From: Volvariella volvacea V23
Taxonomy: Eukaryota > Basidiomycota > Agaricomycetes > Agaricales > Pluteaceae
NCBI GenBank assembly: GCA_000349905.1
Contig: KB722737.1
Location: forward strand, 1,675,335 to 1,739,334
Reading direction: 5' to 3'
DNA length: 64,000 nt
In this document: piece after piece, positions 1 to 11,959 of the stretch
Numbering within the stretch: position 1 is the stretch's first letter
Layout: every line of letters begins with the position of its first letter
The notes under the pieces: generated by a model
What the model saw: only the letters and a program-made list of their open reading frames with translations
Told to the model about the DNA's origin: nothing
Database searches by the model: none
Position numbers and translations under genes: made by a program

Positions 1-77
1 ATGGTCTCGTAGAACGAATTAAGCGTAAAAGCGAGACCGTCGGACGATCAAAAGCCAAGAAACTGCGTAAAGGCTGA
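1..77 (+). CDS. 3' end of an unidentified basic protein (partial)
   Basis: Reading in frame 3 from the left edge gives about 24 residues ending in a TGA at 75-77. The tail is very basic (ERIKRKSETVGRSKAKKLRKG), as is common at the C terminus of nucleolar or RNA-binding proteins. Only the terminal piece is inside the window, so no family can be named. The gene converges on the NudC gene, whose stop lies about 95 bases further on. That this is the end of a real gene is an inference from the open frame, the composition and the convergent layout. Confidence 0.4.
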   Translation, partial: GLVERIKRKSETVGRSKAKKLRKG

Positions 78-172
78 CCATCTGAATTACTTCAAAAGCC
101 ACATTCCCGTATGGTTACATTCATTATGTCGCGTTGCACAGATGTGATCACGAGGCCATGACTTATTGACAC

Positions 173-1069
173 TTATGAAATCTTCGCCTTGGAAAAGTCA
201 AGCTCGGGATGAGCAGCTTGGAATTTTTTCAAAACCTACGCGAGGTGAGATTCAGTAAGGAGGTGGTTAATCTCACATACCTCCATCTTCTTCAGTTCAT
301 CAGACGTCGGCTTGCCCATTGCCTAGAGGGCTATCAGGTCAACCGAATCACACGGTAAGCAAGGATGACCTACCTTTTGTTGGTTATCAAACTGGGCAGT
401 GTAAGTTGAAGCATTGTTAGTTGAGGCAATGGCGGTCAAACAAGTCTTCGTACCATCATCTTCTCCACCATACCCCTGTTTAAGGCCCTTCATATTGCCC
501 TACACGAACAATGGCAAGATGGGAACTTACCTTGTCTCACCATCGAGGTCACTCAATTTGCTGTTAGGTGGCTCAATTTTTCGAGTATCGACTTTTGGAT
601 GGTGGGTTAGGACATTAGCCCACCATTGCATCTTGTTGACCTTCTCCAAATGGATCAAGACAACTTGCTGATCCTCTACAAGCATCGGATGAGTATAGAT
701 AGGGCGTGGATAGATCCGTTAACTCGCCAATCGTCCAAGTGCTCTCGTCAAGCTTGATTTCTTGACAAAGCTCGCCTTCCATGATAGGCTCTGATCCTTT
801 CAAGCCCACCTTGAGCTTCTTCTTCTGAATAAGTACAATGACGTCTCGTCCCCTGGTACCTTTGGGCACTGGAACTCTTATGTCGACATCACCGAGCTCT
901 TGTGTCCACTTATACGGCAGAGCTGTACAGCTTTAAATTATCTGGCAAGGGTGACATCAGCACACTTCCTACCGTCCTGCTCTCTTTGCTCGCGCTCTCT
1001 ATCAGCCTTGTCTCTTATCTCACGCTCCTCTGGTGTTAGTTTATCGTACTCCTCATCATAGGCAGCCAT
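173..1069 (-). CDS. nudC: Nuclear distribution/movement protein NudC (CS domain)
   Basis: NudC is a cytosolic CS-domain (p23-like) co-chaperone of the dynein/LIS1 pathway needed for nuclear migration in hyphae. Seven exons join without frame breaks: 1069-973, 922-728, 675-531, 475-454, 391-374, 322-281 and 235-173. They give about 193 residues, a normal length for the short fungal form. The start [15 protein letters not shown] is followed by an acidic/basic helix and then the CS core ([20 protein letters not shown], and [20 protein letters not shown] across a junction). The end is typical: [12 protein letters not shown] then [20 protein letters not shown]. The intron between exons 2 and 3 must begin with GC (GCGAGT) to keep the conserved TIEDQQ frame. 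The gene is divergent from the SUMO ligase gene, with about 190 bases between starts. Confidence 0.93.
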
Positions 1070-1259
1070 GGGTAGAGAAGGAATTGAAGCTCGAGAAGTC
1101 AGAGGGAACAGACTGATAAAGTGCTGTATTGTTGCCCTTTGTTTGTACACTGTGACACCACGAGCGACGCCAAGGTGTCAGACGGACGACATCTAGGTGT
1201 CTGTCCATCCACCACTTCGTTTGCGGCCGTGATATACTACCATACTTTGGCAGGGGGAG

Positions 1260-3718
1260 ATGATGAGCACTGATCCTTGGTTCGACTTTGAGGTGAGCTG
1301 TTCCGATCATATCGTGTGCACCCCTTCATGCAGCCACTCCAAGCAAATTCGGCATAACATCAAGAACAATACTGTGGACAGGTTGAAGCAGATATTGACG
1401 GGTCTGAACGAAGAATGTTACACGCACATCTCCAAGTCGGGCAAGAAGCAAGATATCATCGACAGAATCGTCTCTGTTTTGGACTCGTGGAGGGCCAATA
1501 ACTCTGAAGATAAGTGGTTGAAGGCAAAGAGCGTCGTATATCAAGTCCGGGCCAATGGCATGTGAGTGCCCTTTCATCTAATGTACGGGTTGATTTGCTT
1601 TAGTAAACCATAGCTACAATGCCACTTGAATTATTTCCCTAGCTATATGCCTGGTCGGTCGTCTTCAACTTCAACTCATAATCTCCCCCCACGCCCTAGC
1701 ACCATGCCTCATACCGCCTTCCCAGCCATGAATTTACCCCCAAAGCCCTACCAGGCAAACCCACCGGGAGCAAGTAATTTGGAAAGATACGATCCCTACG
1801 CCCCCCCGCGAAAACCCACGAATGTTGTGCCTCAAGCACCCCGACCACCAGGTCAGCCAAATTGCCAATCCACTTGAACGGACCTCCGCCTCATGCGTTC
1901 TATCTTAGACATTCAATTCAAAGAATCACCTTTCTTTACCGTCGAACAAGCCATTTCAAGTATAGTAGAATGCCCAGGTAAGCTCGATCCATTTATGCCC
2001 ACTCGTGCGCCCTTTCTAAGTCACACCCAGAGTCCGCTAGTGCGACCGATCGACGACAAGCACAGCTTTCGTTTACGCTCACTAATGATCACATAGAAAA
2101 GTTGACTTCACCAGGGTATCATTGACTATTACTTCGACATTTTATCCGGTTCTAATGTTCTTTTGACGTAGGACCCGATACCAGCTCCGACTTTTCTGCA
2201 CATCTTCAATATTCTACTCTGGTGCTAATACATTTAGAGCCACCTCACTTCCCTGCCCTATCGAGTTTCCCCCCACGTGCGAGGTTCGCGTCAATTCGAA
2301 TCAGATTACAGCAAGTCTTAAAGGCCTGAAGAAGAAGCCAGGGACTGCACCTCCACCGGATTTGAGCAAGTACCTCCGATTTTCGCCATCGCCGGCTCAA
2401 AATCGCGTGGAAATGGTGTATGTGAATAGCCAGCAACCAGTGCAATCGAAGGTGAGCACTTAAATCAGTAAGACAAAAATTCAGAGATATCATGTCGCGA
2501 CAGAAGTACTACCTGGTTGTGATGCTGGTGACAAGCACCACCGTCGAGAGGTTGGTGGAAGATCTGAAAGCAAATAGTTTTATGGCTAGTGAGGTGATTC
2601 GGCAGAAAAGTAAGTATACACTATTCATGCCGCGTCCTTTTATCAATTCTTTGCAAAAGTGCTCGATACGTTGACGGAAGATGATGATATCGTTGCTGGC
2701 CCTCAGAAGATGTCCCTGAAGTGTCCTGTGAGTACAACTACTGCTTCCAGATTTGCAATTGAGGGATTATCCTTGTAGTTGAGCTATATGCGTGTGGGCA
2801 CACCTTGTCGCTCCTCAAAGTGCGTTCATGCGCAATGCTTTGATGCAACTTCCTGGTTCGCTATGATGGAGCAAACGACAACGTGGCTATGTCCTGTCTG
2901 CGAACGTGTTTTGGATTGGAAAGACTTGATAATTGACGGGTAGGTTGGTACCTCTTTAGTGACTATGAGACTAAATTCTTGAGTTCGTAAGATACTTCAA
3001 TGACATCCTGAAGCACACTCCTGAAAGCGTGGAAGATGTGATGGTCGAAGCTGACGGGGAATGGCATACTTCAGACAATAAATATGGCTCTGATACCTGG
3101 CTAGCCCAGCATCCTTCTGCCCCACCTGCTGAGATTTCCAGCTCACCACCGAGGCCATTACCCGTTAAAACTGAACCAACCCAAGCAGATGGCCTAGGAT
3201 TCGGCAACGAGGCTGAGGTCTTGGTATTAGATTCAGAGGACGAAGAGGATGAAGGACGCGTCAAACAGGAGCTATCTCCGCGCCGCAATAGCCCGCACGC
3301 AGCGGTCGTACCACCACCCAAACCACTCCCAGCACCTCAAGCATCCTCTAACGTCATCGATCTGACAATTGATTCTGACGATGAAGCCCCTCCACCTCCA
3401 CCACGACCATCGAAGCGCAAGACATACGATGAACCACCATCCTCCTCCCCTACAGAAGCAATCTGGAAAAAAGGGCGCTTGGACACGGACCGGACCTCTC
3501 TAGCTACCACCCGATCCGGTCCTGTTCACATAATACAACACTCTGGATCAACTTCGCGTGGACCCAGTGCTACGTACAACACGCAATATTCGGAAAGTTT
3601 GCCATCACTGTCGGCAATGGGTCTGACGCGTGGGGGAACCCTTCCGTCCCGCCCTCAACCTGGAAGTAGTACATATATGCCGCGTCCTCCTGACGCAGGC
3701 TCGGGATGGCGGTCATAA
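1260..3718 (+). CDS. SIZ1: SIZ/PIAS-type SUMO E3 ligase
   Basis: Transfers SUMO from Ubc9 to nuclear substrates. Domain order is complete. An N-terminal SAP motif is present (NNTVDRLKQILTGLNEE). Next is a Pro-rich linker, then a PINIT domain spread over several exons (IQFKESPFFTVEQAISSIVE; a junction restores TRYQLRLFCTSSIFYSGANTF). The SP-RING follows with its Cys/His ligands (MSLKCPLSYMRVGTPCRSSK, CVHAQCFDATSWFAMMEQTT, TWLCPVCERVLDW). The C-terminal third (about 3029-3718) is disordered and carries two SUMO-interacting motifs, EVLVLDSEDEED and NVIDLTIDSDDE. ATG occurs twice at 1260 and 1263. The first intron is best placed at 1293-1343 with an AAG acceptor (giving FDFEQIRHN). It is 51 bases and in frame, so the unspliced reading is also open and the N terminus is slightly uncertain. 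Confidence 0.92.
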
Positions 3719-4079
3719 TTGTTCCAGCATTGTATTATAACACTCACCCAGGCATTTATAAGATGAGCATTGAGGACAAGGTGTTGCGTTGTCATAATAA
3801 TAAAGTAATTTAATTCAATAATGGGTGAACCACTAGTTTTCTCGGCACTGAGTTTTTTGATTTGACGATAAGTTTTACGGACGCTGATTGGCTGTTAAAT
3901 GAGCAAAATTTTGGCGAGGTCGCGTGATGTTCCGAACGGCGTGGCGGAGTTAACTGTTCCGGTAGTCTCCGAGGATTTTTTACACGCCGAAAGTTTTTTA
4001 AAGGGCGTTCAGCTTTTCTCTTTCACTACCTCATCCTCTTTACTTCTCTCTCTTCCTTGTATCTTCATTCCCCGAAAAA
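3719..4079 (+). promoter_or_regulatory. Spacer and promoter of the ADP/ATP carrier gene
   Basis: The 361 bases between the SUMO ligase stop and the carrier start hold no ORF of note. Two promoter-like elements are visible. One is an inverted CCAAT box (GATTGG, 3886-3891), the site of the HAP/CBF complex that commonly controls respiratory genes in fungi. The other is a long C/T-rich stretch at about 4012-4073 that runs almost to the start codon, as is frequent in strongly expressed fungal genes. The assignment to promoter function is inference from position and composition. Confidence 0.45.
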
Positions 4080-5283
4080 ATGGCCGAGACTAAGAAGGTC
4101 AAGTCCCCCAAGGACTTCGCAGGTCAGTGTCCTCCCGCGCATGACCCCTGCATTTGCGCTCAACTTGCTTTATAGTTGACTTCCTTATGGGAGGTGTTTC
4201 TGCTGTAGGCGAAATTTCTCTTTCTGTATTTCCTTAACTCAAAGTTGCTCGACAGGCTGTTGCCAAAACCAGTGCTGCCCCCATTGAACGGATAAAGCTC
4301 TTGGTTCAAAACCAAGATGAGATGGTATTTGAAGCTCCTTCATCTGGACGTCTGAATGATTATTGACACGTCATGTCCTTGACTAGATCAAACAAGGCCG
4401 TCTCGCCGCTCCTTATAAGGGTATTGGTGATGCATTCACTCGTACCTACCGCGATGAGGGTCTCCTTTCCCTTTGGCGAGGAAACACTGCCAATGTCATT
4501 CGTTACTTCCCCACCCAAGCTCTTAACTTCGCCTTCAAGGATTACTTCAAGTCCTTGTTCGGTTTCAAGAAGTCCGAAGGCTATTGGAGGTGGTTCGCTG
4601 GAAACGTTGCTTCTGGTGGTGCTGCCGGTGCTTCATCCCTCCTTTTCGTGTACTCCCTCGACTACGCCCGAACCCGTCTTGCTAATGATGCCAAGTCGGC
4701 CAAGGGTGGAGGTGCCCGTCAATTCAACGGTCTGGTTGACGTCTACAGAAAGACCTTGGCCTCTGATGGTATCGCTGGTCTCTATCGTGGATTCGTTCCT
4801 TCCGTTGTTGGTATAATTGTATACCGCGGTCTCTACTTCGGTGTTTACGACTCATTGAGTATGTATCTATATTTTTCTGTATCGCCTATTATGTTAACTT
4901 TTCCACCCAGAGCCCGTTGTTTTGGTTGGTGCCTTGGAGGGTTCCTTCCTTGCTTCATTCGGTCTCGGTTGGGGTGTTACCATTGGTGCTGGTCTGGCTT
5001 CATATCCTCTTGACACCATCCGTCGTCGCATGATGATGACCTCTGGATCTGGTGTCAACTACAAATCCATGTTCGATGCTGGCTCTCAAATCATTGCCAA
5101 GGAAGGTACCAAGTCCCTGTTCAAGGGTGCTGGTGCCAACATCTTGCGTGGTGTTGCTGGTGCTGGTGTACTCTCCCTCTACGACAAGCTCCAACAAGTC
5201 CTCTTCGGCAAGGTCTACTCTGGTGGTATGTTTGTGTGTCTCTCATTCTTCCGTGGCTCACAGGCACCACAGGTTCCGGTTAA
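4080..5283 (+). CDS. AAC: Mitochondrial ADP/ATP carrier (adenine nucleotide translocase)
   Basis: Exchanges cytosolic ADP for matrix ATP across the mitochondrial inner membrane. The spliced protein is about 310 residues with the three repeats of the mitochondrial carrier family. Repeat motifs Px[DE]xx[KR] are visible: [11 protein letters not shown] in repeat 1, [19 protein letters not shown] in repeat 2 and [15 protein letters not shown] in repeat 3. RRRMMM is the diagnostic signature of ADP/ATP carriers. The start [13 protein letters not shown] opens a short exon. Small introns follow the codons for FA, VSA, QDEM and YDSL, and the last one splits the final GG TTGSG just before the stop at 5281-5283. 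It lacks a cleavable presequence, as usual for the family. Confidence 0.97.
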
Positions 5284-5457
5284 GTTGCATAGTAGATGTA
5301 TTACGCTATACACATTCTTTAGTACTGCATCGGTTACCAATAGACATTTCTATTCCATTATCAATAATACGCGGGCATATACCTTTTCGGCATTTGTGTG
5401 AGAGTTGTGACGTAATTGAACCTGACTGGTTCAAGTCCGTTGTCACTCGCCGACTCT

Positions 5458-7965
5458 ATGCAGATGCTTCATTGGAGTCGTGTGTTTGTCCGGTCCCAGC
5501 GACGCCATTTCTCTGCCTCTCTCCCAAAATCTGTCTCTACTCTGCGTCCATACCAAGAGCAGTGCATCAACGCCTGCCTCGATGCTCTACGAGCTGGTCG
5601 CACTAGAATCGGGGTGTCGCTTCCAACAGGCTCAGGCAAGACAGTTGTATTCCTCAAATTGCTGTCTCGCATAACTCCCCAGAGTGCCCAAGCGACGCGC
5701 TGCCTGGTCATCGTAAACAACATTGAGCTCGCACGACAATCAGCCGAGCAGGCGGCCAACCTATTTCCCAGTTGGTCTGTAGAAATAGAGCAAGGTGCCG
5801 AGCACCGAGCGTCGGGGACGGCGGATGTGTAAGTGATTTCTCGGACAGCGATTTGACGGACTTACATTGGTTCACAGTACCGTCGCAACTTATCAAACCT
5901 TGCTTCAACCCGAGAGGCTGGCGAAGTTCTGCGCGAAATCGTTAAAGGCCATAATTGTAGACGAAGCACATCATGCAGCTGCCCCATCGTAAGCCACCTC
6001 TACTCCTTCAGGATAGTTAGCCATATGGAGCAAATTTCGACCAGTTACCGACACCTTTTGTCCCACTTCGATGGGGCGATTCAAAATCCACATACAACTT
6101 TTTCACCTCCAGACCTACCTCACAAGATTCCTATAATTGGGTTCTCTGCAACATTTAGCCGACATGACGGTTTGGCGCTTGGCTCTGTTTTCGAGGAGAT
6201 TGTATACCACCGTGACTTTCTTGAAATGATGAAAGAGAATTGGTTAGCTCGAAGTTGTAGCATGCGTGTGCAGCGTTACTAAGTTTACACTATTAGGCTG
6301 TGCGGCGTCCGTTTCACCTCTGTGAGGGCCGAGATGGACTTGAGTGCGATCACCATCAACTCCAAAACTGGCGATTTTAATCCAAGAAGCCTTGCTCACG
6401 TAGTCGACACAGACTCCGTCAACAATCTTGTAGTGCGAACCTGGCTTGATCGCGCAGGTACCACGCACCATCAGAGTATTTGATTGTGTTGCTTATCGCC
6501 ATTTATAGCGGACAGAAAGTCCACCGTCGTGTTCTGCGTCAACGTTGCTCATGTTTTATCATTGACCCAAGTATTTCGAGAATATGGTGTTGATGCGCGC
6601 TATCTACACTCCAAGACACCAGCCGCAGAAAGACACGCATTATTGAATGCATTCAAGCTTGGACAATTCCCTGTCCTCATCAATTGCTGTTAGTCTGGGC
6701 TTTATTCTGCTTGATTCCAGGACTCGGATGCTGACTTTTTCAGCTATTTTAACGGAAGGAACTGACATACCGAACATCGATTGCATTCTTCTAGCCCGTC
6801 CAACCCGTTCGCGAAACCTCTTTGCGCAGATGGTGTGTTCGCGTGTTGTTTTCGTCCCATTTCTTCTGACGATCATAGGTCGGCCGGGGTATGAGGCTAT
6901 CTACGGCAACTGGAAAACAAGACTGCAGAATAATAGACTTTGTAGAAAGCACGGCGTACACAAGCGGTGTGGTGTCTGTCCCAACACTCTTTGGACTGGA
7001 TCCAAACGAAGTCGTCATAGAAGGTACGTTGTTCATCACTTTGTGCGAATGCATCATCACATTTCTCTTTAGATGAGACGCCCAACACGCTTCAAGAGCT
7101 GGTCAGGTCCCAGGAAACACGTAGTCATGCACAGATCCACGTCCCTGACCCAAAGTCTGTCACGTACACTGACTACGAAGATCCTTTTTGTTGGGTCGAG
7201 GAATCGTCGGGCGCTCCGCACATTGCCAAGCTAAGTCAATATACATGGGTAGGTTGTGGCGATAACATCCATGTGCTGGAGTGCCTGGGTAAAGGTCATA
7301 TTCGTATTGAGCCTATAATACAAGGCGAGCATTACTCGGCTTACAAGTTTGATTGATACTCACAACACAGGCTCAGCAGATCCTAATGCGTCCTTCGTTG
7401 CATATTTTACACCTGCTGCTCTAGACAGAGGTACCGCGGCAGAGTTGAAGGTGTCTCCCTTTTTCCGAAGCCGCAAAATACTGACAGCCAAAAGTCTTGA
7501 AGATGCTGTCCGCGGGTGTGATACATATGCCACAAGCAAGGTTGTTCACGGACCAATGAAGCGAGGGTGATTTACCACACATATACAGGTATTTTACCCT
7601 TGCTTATGATGTCATAGGTTGCTGCGCTCTGCTGCCTGGAGGAAGGCGCCCGCTACTGCGCAGCAAGTTCAGTGGATTAGGAAGCGCTGGGGCTCGCGAA
7701 CTCTCGAGCACAAGATTGAGAGCGAAAGAATAGAATCGCAGTTAAGTGTAATGACCAAAGGAATGGCTGCCAACATTATTACACGTCTGAAGCACGGGGC
7801 TCAGGTATAGTGGGATTTCGAGGCACAATGACCCTGGACTGCTCACAATCTATCAAGGCCAGATACGAAAAGAAAGCGAAAGCCATTGCAAGGGCAATAA
7901 ATGCAATAGAGAAGGAGAAGGCGCGGCAACAACGTGAGGTAGTCAGGATAGGTAGATTGAATTAA
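5458..7965 (+). CDS. IRC3: Mitochondrial SF2 DEAD/DEAH helicase, IRC3-like
   Basis: Yeast Irc3 is a mitochondrial branch-migrating helicase that protects mtDNA. The N terminus ([20 protein letters not shown]) is Arg/Ser-rich and lacks acids, so it reads as a matrix-targeting peptide. Helicase motifs follow in order: Walker A ([11 protein letters not shown]), DEAH-type motif II ([10 protein letters not shown]), motif III (IGFSATFSR), a second RecA domain ([46 protein letters not shown]) and motif VI ([10 protein letters not shown], built across an intron at about 6833). A Lys/Arg-rich tail ends at the TAA at 7963. An in-frame ATG exists at 5464, and an upstream in-frame one at 5416 is less likely. 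The stop lies only 34 bases from the stop of the convergent pseudouridine enzyme gene. Confidence 0.9.
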
Positions 7966-7999
7966 AAATAGTACATATATAGTTAGTTAAACTTTCGCG

Positions 8000-10900
8000 T
8001 TAATGTTTGCGGAACGAAATCAAAGGAGAAACGGCTAGAGGACTCTGAAGAGTGAGAACGGCAGCTTGCTGAGCTAGCTGTATTATATCGAGTAATCGTC
8101 TACGGTCCTCCAATAACGTCGGGTCGTGAGCTAATTGCGCTAGCAGAGCTCCAACAAATGAATCGCCGGCACCCGTAACGTTTACGATGTTGTCGGCCTC
8201 TAGGGCAGGGCAGTGGCAGACCACTACGCTTTCACCTGATTCCCCATGCGCCACAACGAAACGTGCATCTATATCGCTCTCGGTTTGCAGCCAGCTGGGA
8301 CTGCGAGTACGCATAACTATAAGGACGCCCTTTTCCCCACATTTAATAATGATATGCTGAAAAAATGGTAGTAGGTTGACAGCCATTTGGACTGTGCCTT
8401 GATCAGTGAAGAATGATAGTGTATCGTCCGGACCAGATAATCCACTAGAGGAAGCACTTATCCTTGATAGCCTTTGAATACCCATGTGGAAATTAGAGTC
8501 AATTGAGAACTTATCGATGGTTGACCACCAGGCTGGATGATTTGTCAGACTGTAGGTGTCGGCGCTTGCAAATCGATACAAATGCGCGAGCTCGAGCCGA
8601 TTTGGAGAGATGAATGCTATTGGTGCTGACATTCCCTCTTTGACATCTAGATTGGCTGCAACGGCGGGTAGGACAGAAGTAGATTTGATAACAGATGTAG
8701 GCTCGCTAGTGTTATAGAGTAAACGTGACCAAGGTAGATAAGGACACAGGATAGGCACTCACAAGAAAACTGAGATCAAGGTTCAATGCGCCATGTAGCA
8801 AGCTCTTTTGCATACATACAAACAAGGGAAACATACCGGGGATATCCTGCTGGATGCAGTGCGTTGCCAACGTCGAAATTGTATCAGGGGATAGATTCCC
8901 ATCCAGCGCAACAATTTTGGGTTTATGTCGCTGAAAGAGAGGGATAACCTGCAACATAGTCAATAAGATGGATTTATCCCATAATCAACAACATTACCTG
9001 TGCCGCTTTGAGTGACTTGGTTATCTCCATGTCAGCGACACCACTCATCAAGTTTCCTTCATGATCGAGTAGCATGTTGCAAATAGCTGTTCGACCCTCC
9101 GTCTCAATCAACCCAGTTGTTTTCATACCGAGTTTCTCGGATTCCGACTTCAATATTGCACCGAAAGCATCATTTCCGATGGGAGCAACCAACATTGATG
9201 AGAGGTTCCACTGTTGAGAAGCGATGACTCGATGTGATGCTTCCGCAACATTGCGTGCGACACCTCCAAGTGAGAACGAGACCTGTCCAGGAGTGGTTGA
9301 ATGCTTCGAGAGGCTGCAATCCACAACTGAATCTGCTGTGGCTGTCAAGTCAACAGCGGCGCAACCCACGACAATTAACTTCGCCTGCTGCGCTCGTTGC
9401 AGGTTGGTGTCCGGTAGACAAGTGACAAGGGGGAAAAGAGACACTGACAGAGTGAGTAACTTCCTCCTTTTTTGCCTCAATTGTGTGTATTGGAAACTGT
9501 TTCTCAACTTTAAAGCTAACGCTCAAGCAATGTTATTTGACGCAGTTCTATATAGATCGTTAAACTGAGAGGGTCACCTCGTTTGTTCCTCCATGAGTTT
9601 TTGGTATTGGACCGCTATTTGACTCCCTACTAGAGGTGAGAGCAGCTCGGACTGGAGGGCAGTAGGGTACTTACCAACTAAAGCTGTGTTCCTTAGCAAT
9701 GCAGCATTGTTTTCGAGAGATTCACCTCCAGAAAGCTCAGCAATCCTATCTAGCAACCAAGGCGTGACTTCTTTGCCTCGTTTGCTAACGCCGTTCTGCT
9801 CAGATTCAGTAACGGCCTGGTCCACAAGCTTTTGGATTTCTGCGCCAGCTTTTTCATAATCCTCAGGGATGGGCACCGCAATCAATGCACCATGCTGCAA
9901 ACCCAGTTTATGCTGGGCATCTGATATAAATTGATCCAGCTGATATATACCCTTTTTGCTCATTGAGAAACTTACACAGTATCTTGGCCGCAGACAAGGG
10001 GTCGGAAACATCCCATGGCGCCTGATGGGAGCTCCTTAGCTTGACTCATAAATAGATAGTTGAATTATACCTTAAACCCACTAGATCTGGAGAAAAATGC
10101 TGGGAAATTTCGGTTGTTTGCATACGAAATTACAGGAACTCCAAGGGTTTCCTGTAATGCTTGAGTGTTGAACTTTCCTGTCAGTTGCAAATTCATACCA
10201 AGTACTCTAGGGTACTATTAGTGTGTTAGTAAATTGTAACACCTGAATTTGGGCGTAAACTTGCCGGCCGATGTCAAGAATGGATTTGACACCCGAGGAA
10301 ACAAGCCCAACAGGGCATCGACTCAGGTCTTGCAAGTCCGCGGAGATATCCATCGCTATATAAAAATATGAGATATTTGTGGTAGGTGATGAGGTATACT
10401 ACGCACTGCTTTCCCCCCCGCGATGGACGCCCCCAAGGCTGAATGTTGGGCACGGCTCAGAGGTGGGTAGGGGGATTATATCGTGATCACTCACCCTCCA
10501 GTAGCGAAAACCTAAGAGCGTGTAAGATAGGTCGCAGATGACCAAAAGTATACCTACCTTGATACCGGCCATTGCAGCAAGAATGGTCGTTGCACTGCAT
10601 GTTGTTCCTGTTTCACCATGGCATCTGCACAAGGATTATGCCCGAAGCAAGCACTACGTACCTCCATCTAGACCAGAAGCAATGACTGGTCCGATATCTC
10701 TTCTCGAGACTTTGACCACAGTAGGATTGTTCTTCTTGTCGGCGAGTCGTTCAATATCCTTCTTGTCCATGCCAATTTTGATGCGACCCCCAATGAAGCC
10801 TATGGTTGCAGGAATGGAGCCATTTTGTCTGACTATGTTTTCCAGGTCCAACCCCAGCTCGTAGTTCCGGGGATAGCGGAATCCATGGGTTATGAGCGTC

Positions 10901-11058
10901 GTCTCCAGTGCCACAATAGGGTTGTTGCTGGCAAATGCTTCCTGGACTTCTGGGTGCACATCGACAAACTCTCTTAGATGGGATAGGGTGGAATAGCCAG
11001 CTGTGCGCAACAATGGACGACGGATAGGCGCCACGAGACGCGTTGCTGGGGCGCGCAT
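8000..11058 (-). CDS. Bifunctional pseudouridine-5'-phosphate glycosidase / PfkB-type pseudouridine kinase
   Basis: Salvages pseudouridine. The kinase half phosphorylates it, and the glycosidase half splits pseudouridine-5'-phosphate into uracil and ribose 5-phosphate. The N-terminal half is PsuG/IndA-like (NPIVALETTLITHGFRYPRN, then IPATIGFIGGRIKIGMDKKD and VVKVSRRDIGPVIASGLDGG). The C-terminal half (from about 9507 down) is a PfkB/ribokinase fold. It has an N-terminal strand (LIVVGCAAVDLTATADS) and the C-terminal catalytic signature NVTGAGDSFVGALLAQL. The same fusion is known in fission yeast (C1861.05). The first 30 residues (MRAPATRLVAPIRRPLLRTA) resemble a mitochondrial presequence. Many introns split it; I checked domains and ends but not every junction. 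It is divergent from the MoaE gene, with 75 bases between starts. Confidence 0.9.
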
Positions 11059-11133
11059 GGTTGATGTCGACGAAGCTGCAAACAATCCAGAGGATTTTTG
11101 GCGACGGAAGGCCGGGCCGGACGACTCGGGATC

Positions 11134-11822
11134 ATGGCCTACCCAGAGACATCCATCCCAGCATCCCTCGCCACAGCAGACGGCATTTGTGTGTTGACCT
11201 ACGAGCCCCTGGATTCCCAAGAAATCATTGATTCTGTCAGAGACGATGCCGCTGGTGCAGTCGCCGTCTTCATCGGTAGTGTCAATCTCCCCTTGTCAAT
11301 TCTTCCAGAGCTTAGCCCAGCCTCCCGGATCAGGTACGACAAGGAATTCATTCAAAGGTGAGCGCGCACCACAGCCTCACCGCCCCTTTAAATGGATAAT
11401 ATGCGTACCAATCCCAGGCAAGGTTGTAACCCGTCTAGACTACCAAGCCTATTCCAAGCTTGCCATCAAGACAATGGCAGACATACTTCGGAGAGCCGCT
11501 CAAAATGCCTCACGTTCTGATCATGCACCAGAATCCCCGCATGCAGCTTCACTACTCAAAAGCGCGTTGTACCACCGTCTGGGGACAGTGCCCGTTGGAG
11601 AGCCATCTATCGGTCAGCCAACGCTTCAGCCTGGGAGTCACCCAGTCATTCACCCATCACCTAGTTATCGCCGCATCATCTCCTCATCGCAAGGAAGCCT
11701 TCATAGCTTGCGAATTCATCCTAGAGCAAGTCAAACGTCACGCGCAAATATGGAAACGCGAATTCTATGCCGGTGAAGATGAGAGTACAGCACAATGGAA
11801 AGAAAATTATGAGGCCAATTGA
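11134..11822 (+). CDS. MOCS2B: Molybdopterin synthase catalytic (large) subunit, MoaE/MOCS2B
   Basis: Inserts sulfur into precursor Z to make molybdopterin, using the thiocarboxylate of the small subunit (MoaD/MOCS2A). Splicing restores the family core: AVAVFIG then TTRNSFKGK (acceptors at about 11332 and 11418), VVTRLDYQAYSKLAIKTMAD and VIAASSPHRKEAFIACEFIL. The catalytic Lys region is AQIWKREFYAGE near the C terminus. The His-Arg pair (SPHRKEAF) and the Lys are where MoaE needs them. The protein ends at the TGA at 11820-11822. An in-frame ATG at 11098 would add 12 residues; I chose 11134 because MAYPETSIP begins the conserved part. The small subunit gene is not in the window. Confidence 0.9.
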
Positions 11823-11959
11823 CGTGGTGATACGAGTCCGGAGGGGTGACGAGAAAGACAGGATGTACCTGGTGCTACAGAAAAATGGCTGGTGTAAGTA
11901 GTGGGTGATTGTTGTAAGCAGAACTGCTGGAACATGACTTGAGGGTATAGAGTATGGGT

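Noticed and set aside
1293..1343. Reading straight through the start of the SUMO ligase without an intron
   Set aside because: The unspliced frame is open but inserts VSCSDHIVCTPSCSHSK before the SAP motif. Removing 51 bases gives the more family-like FDFEQIRHNIKNNTV. Not certain.
4373..4816. Open frame of 147 codons inside the ADP/ATP carrier gene
   Set aside because: It is an alternate frame of a highly expressed gene with biased codons; the carrier frame is unambiguous.
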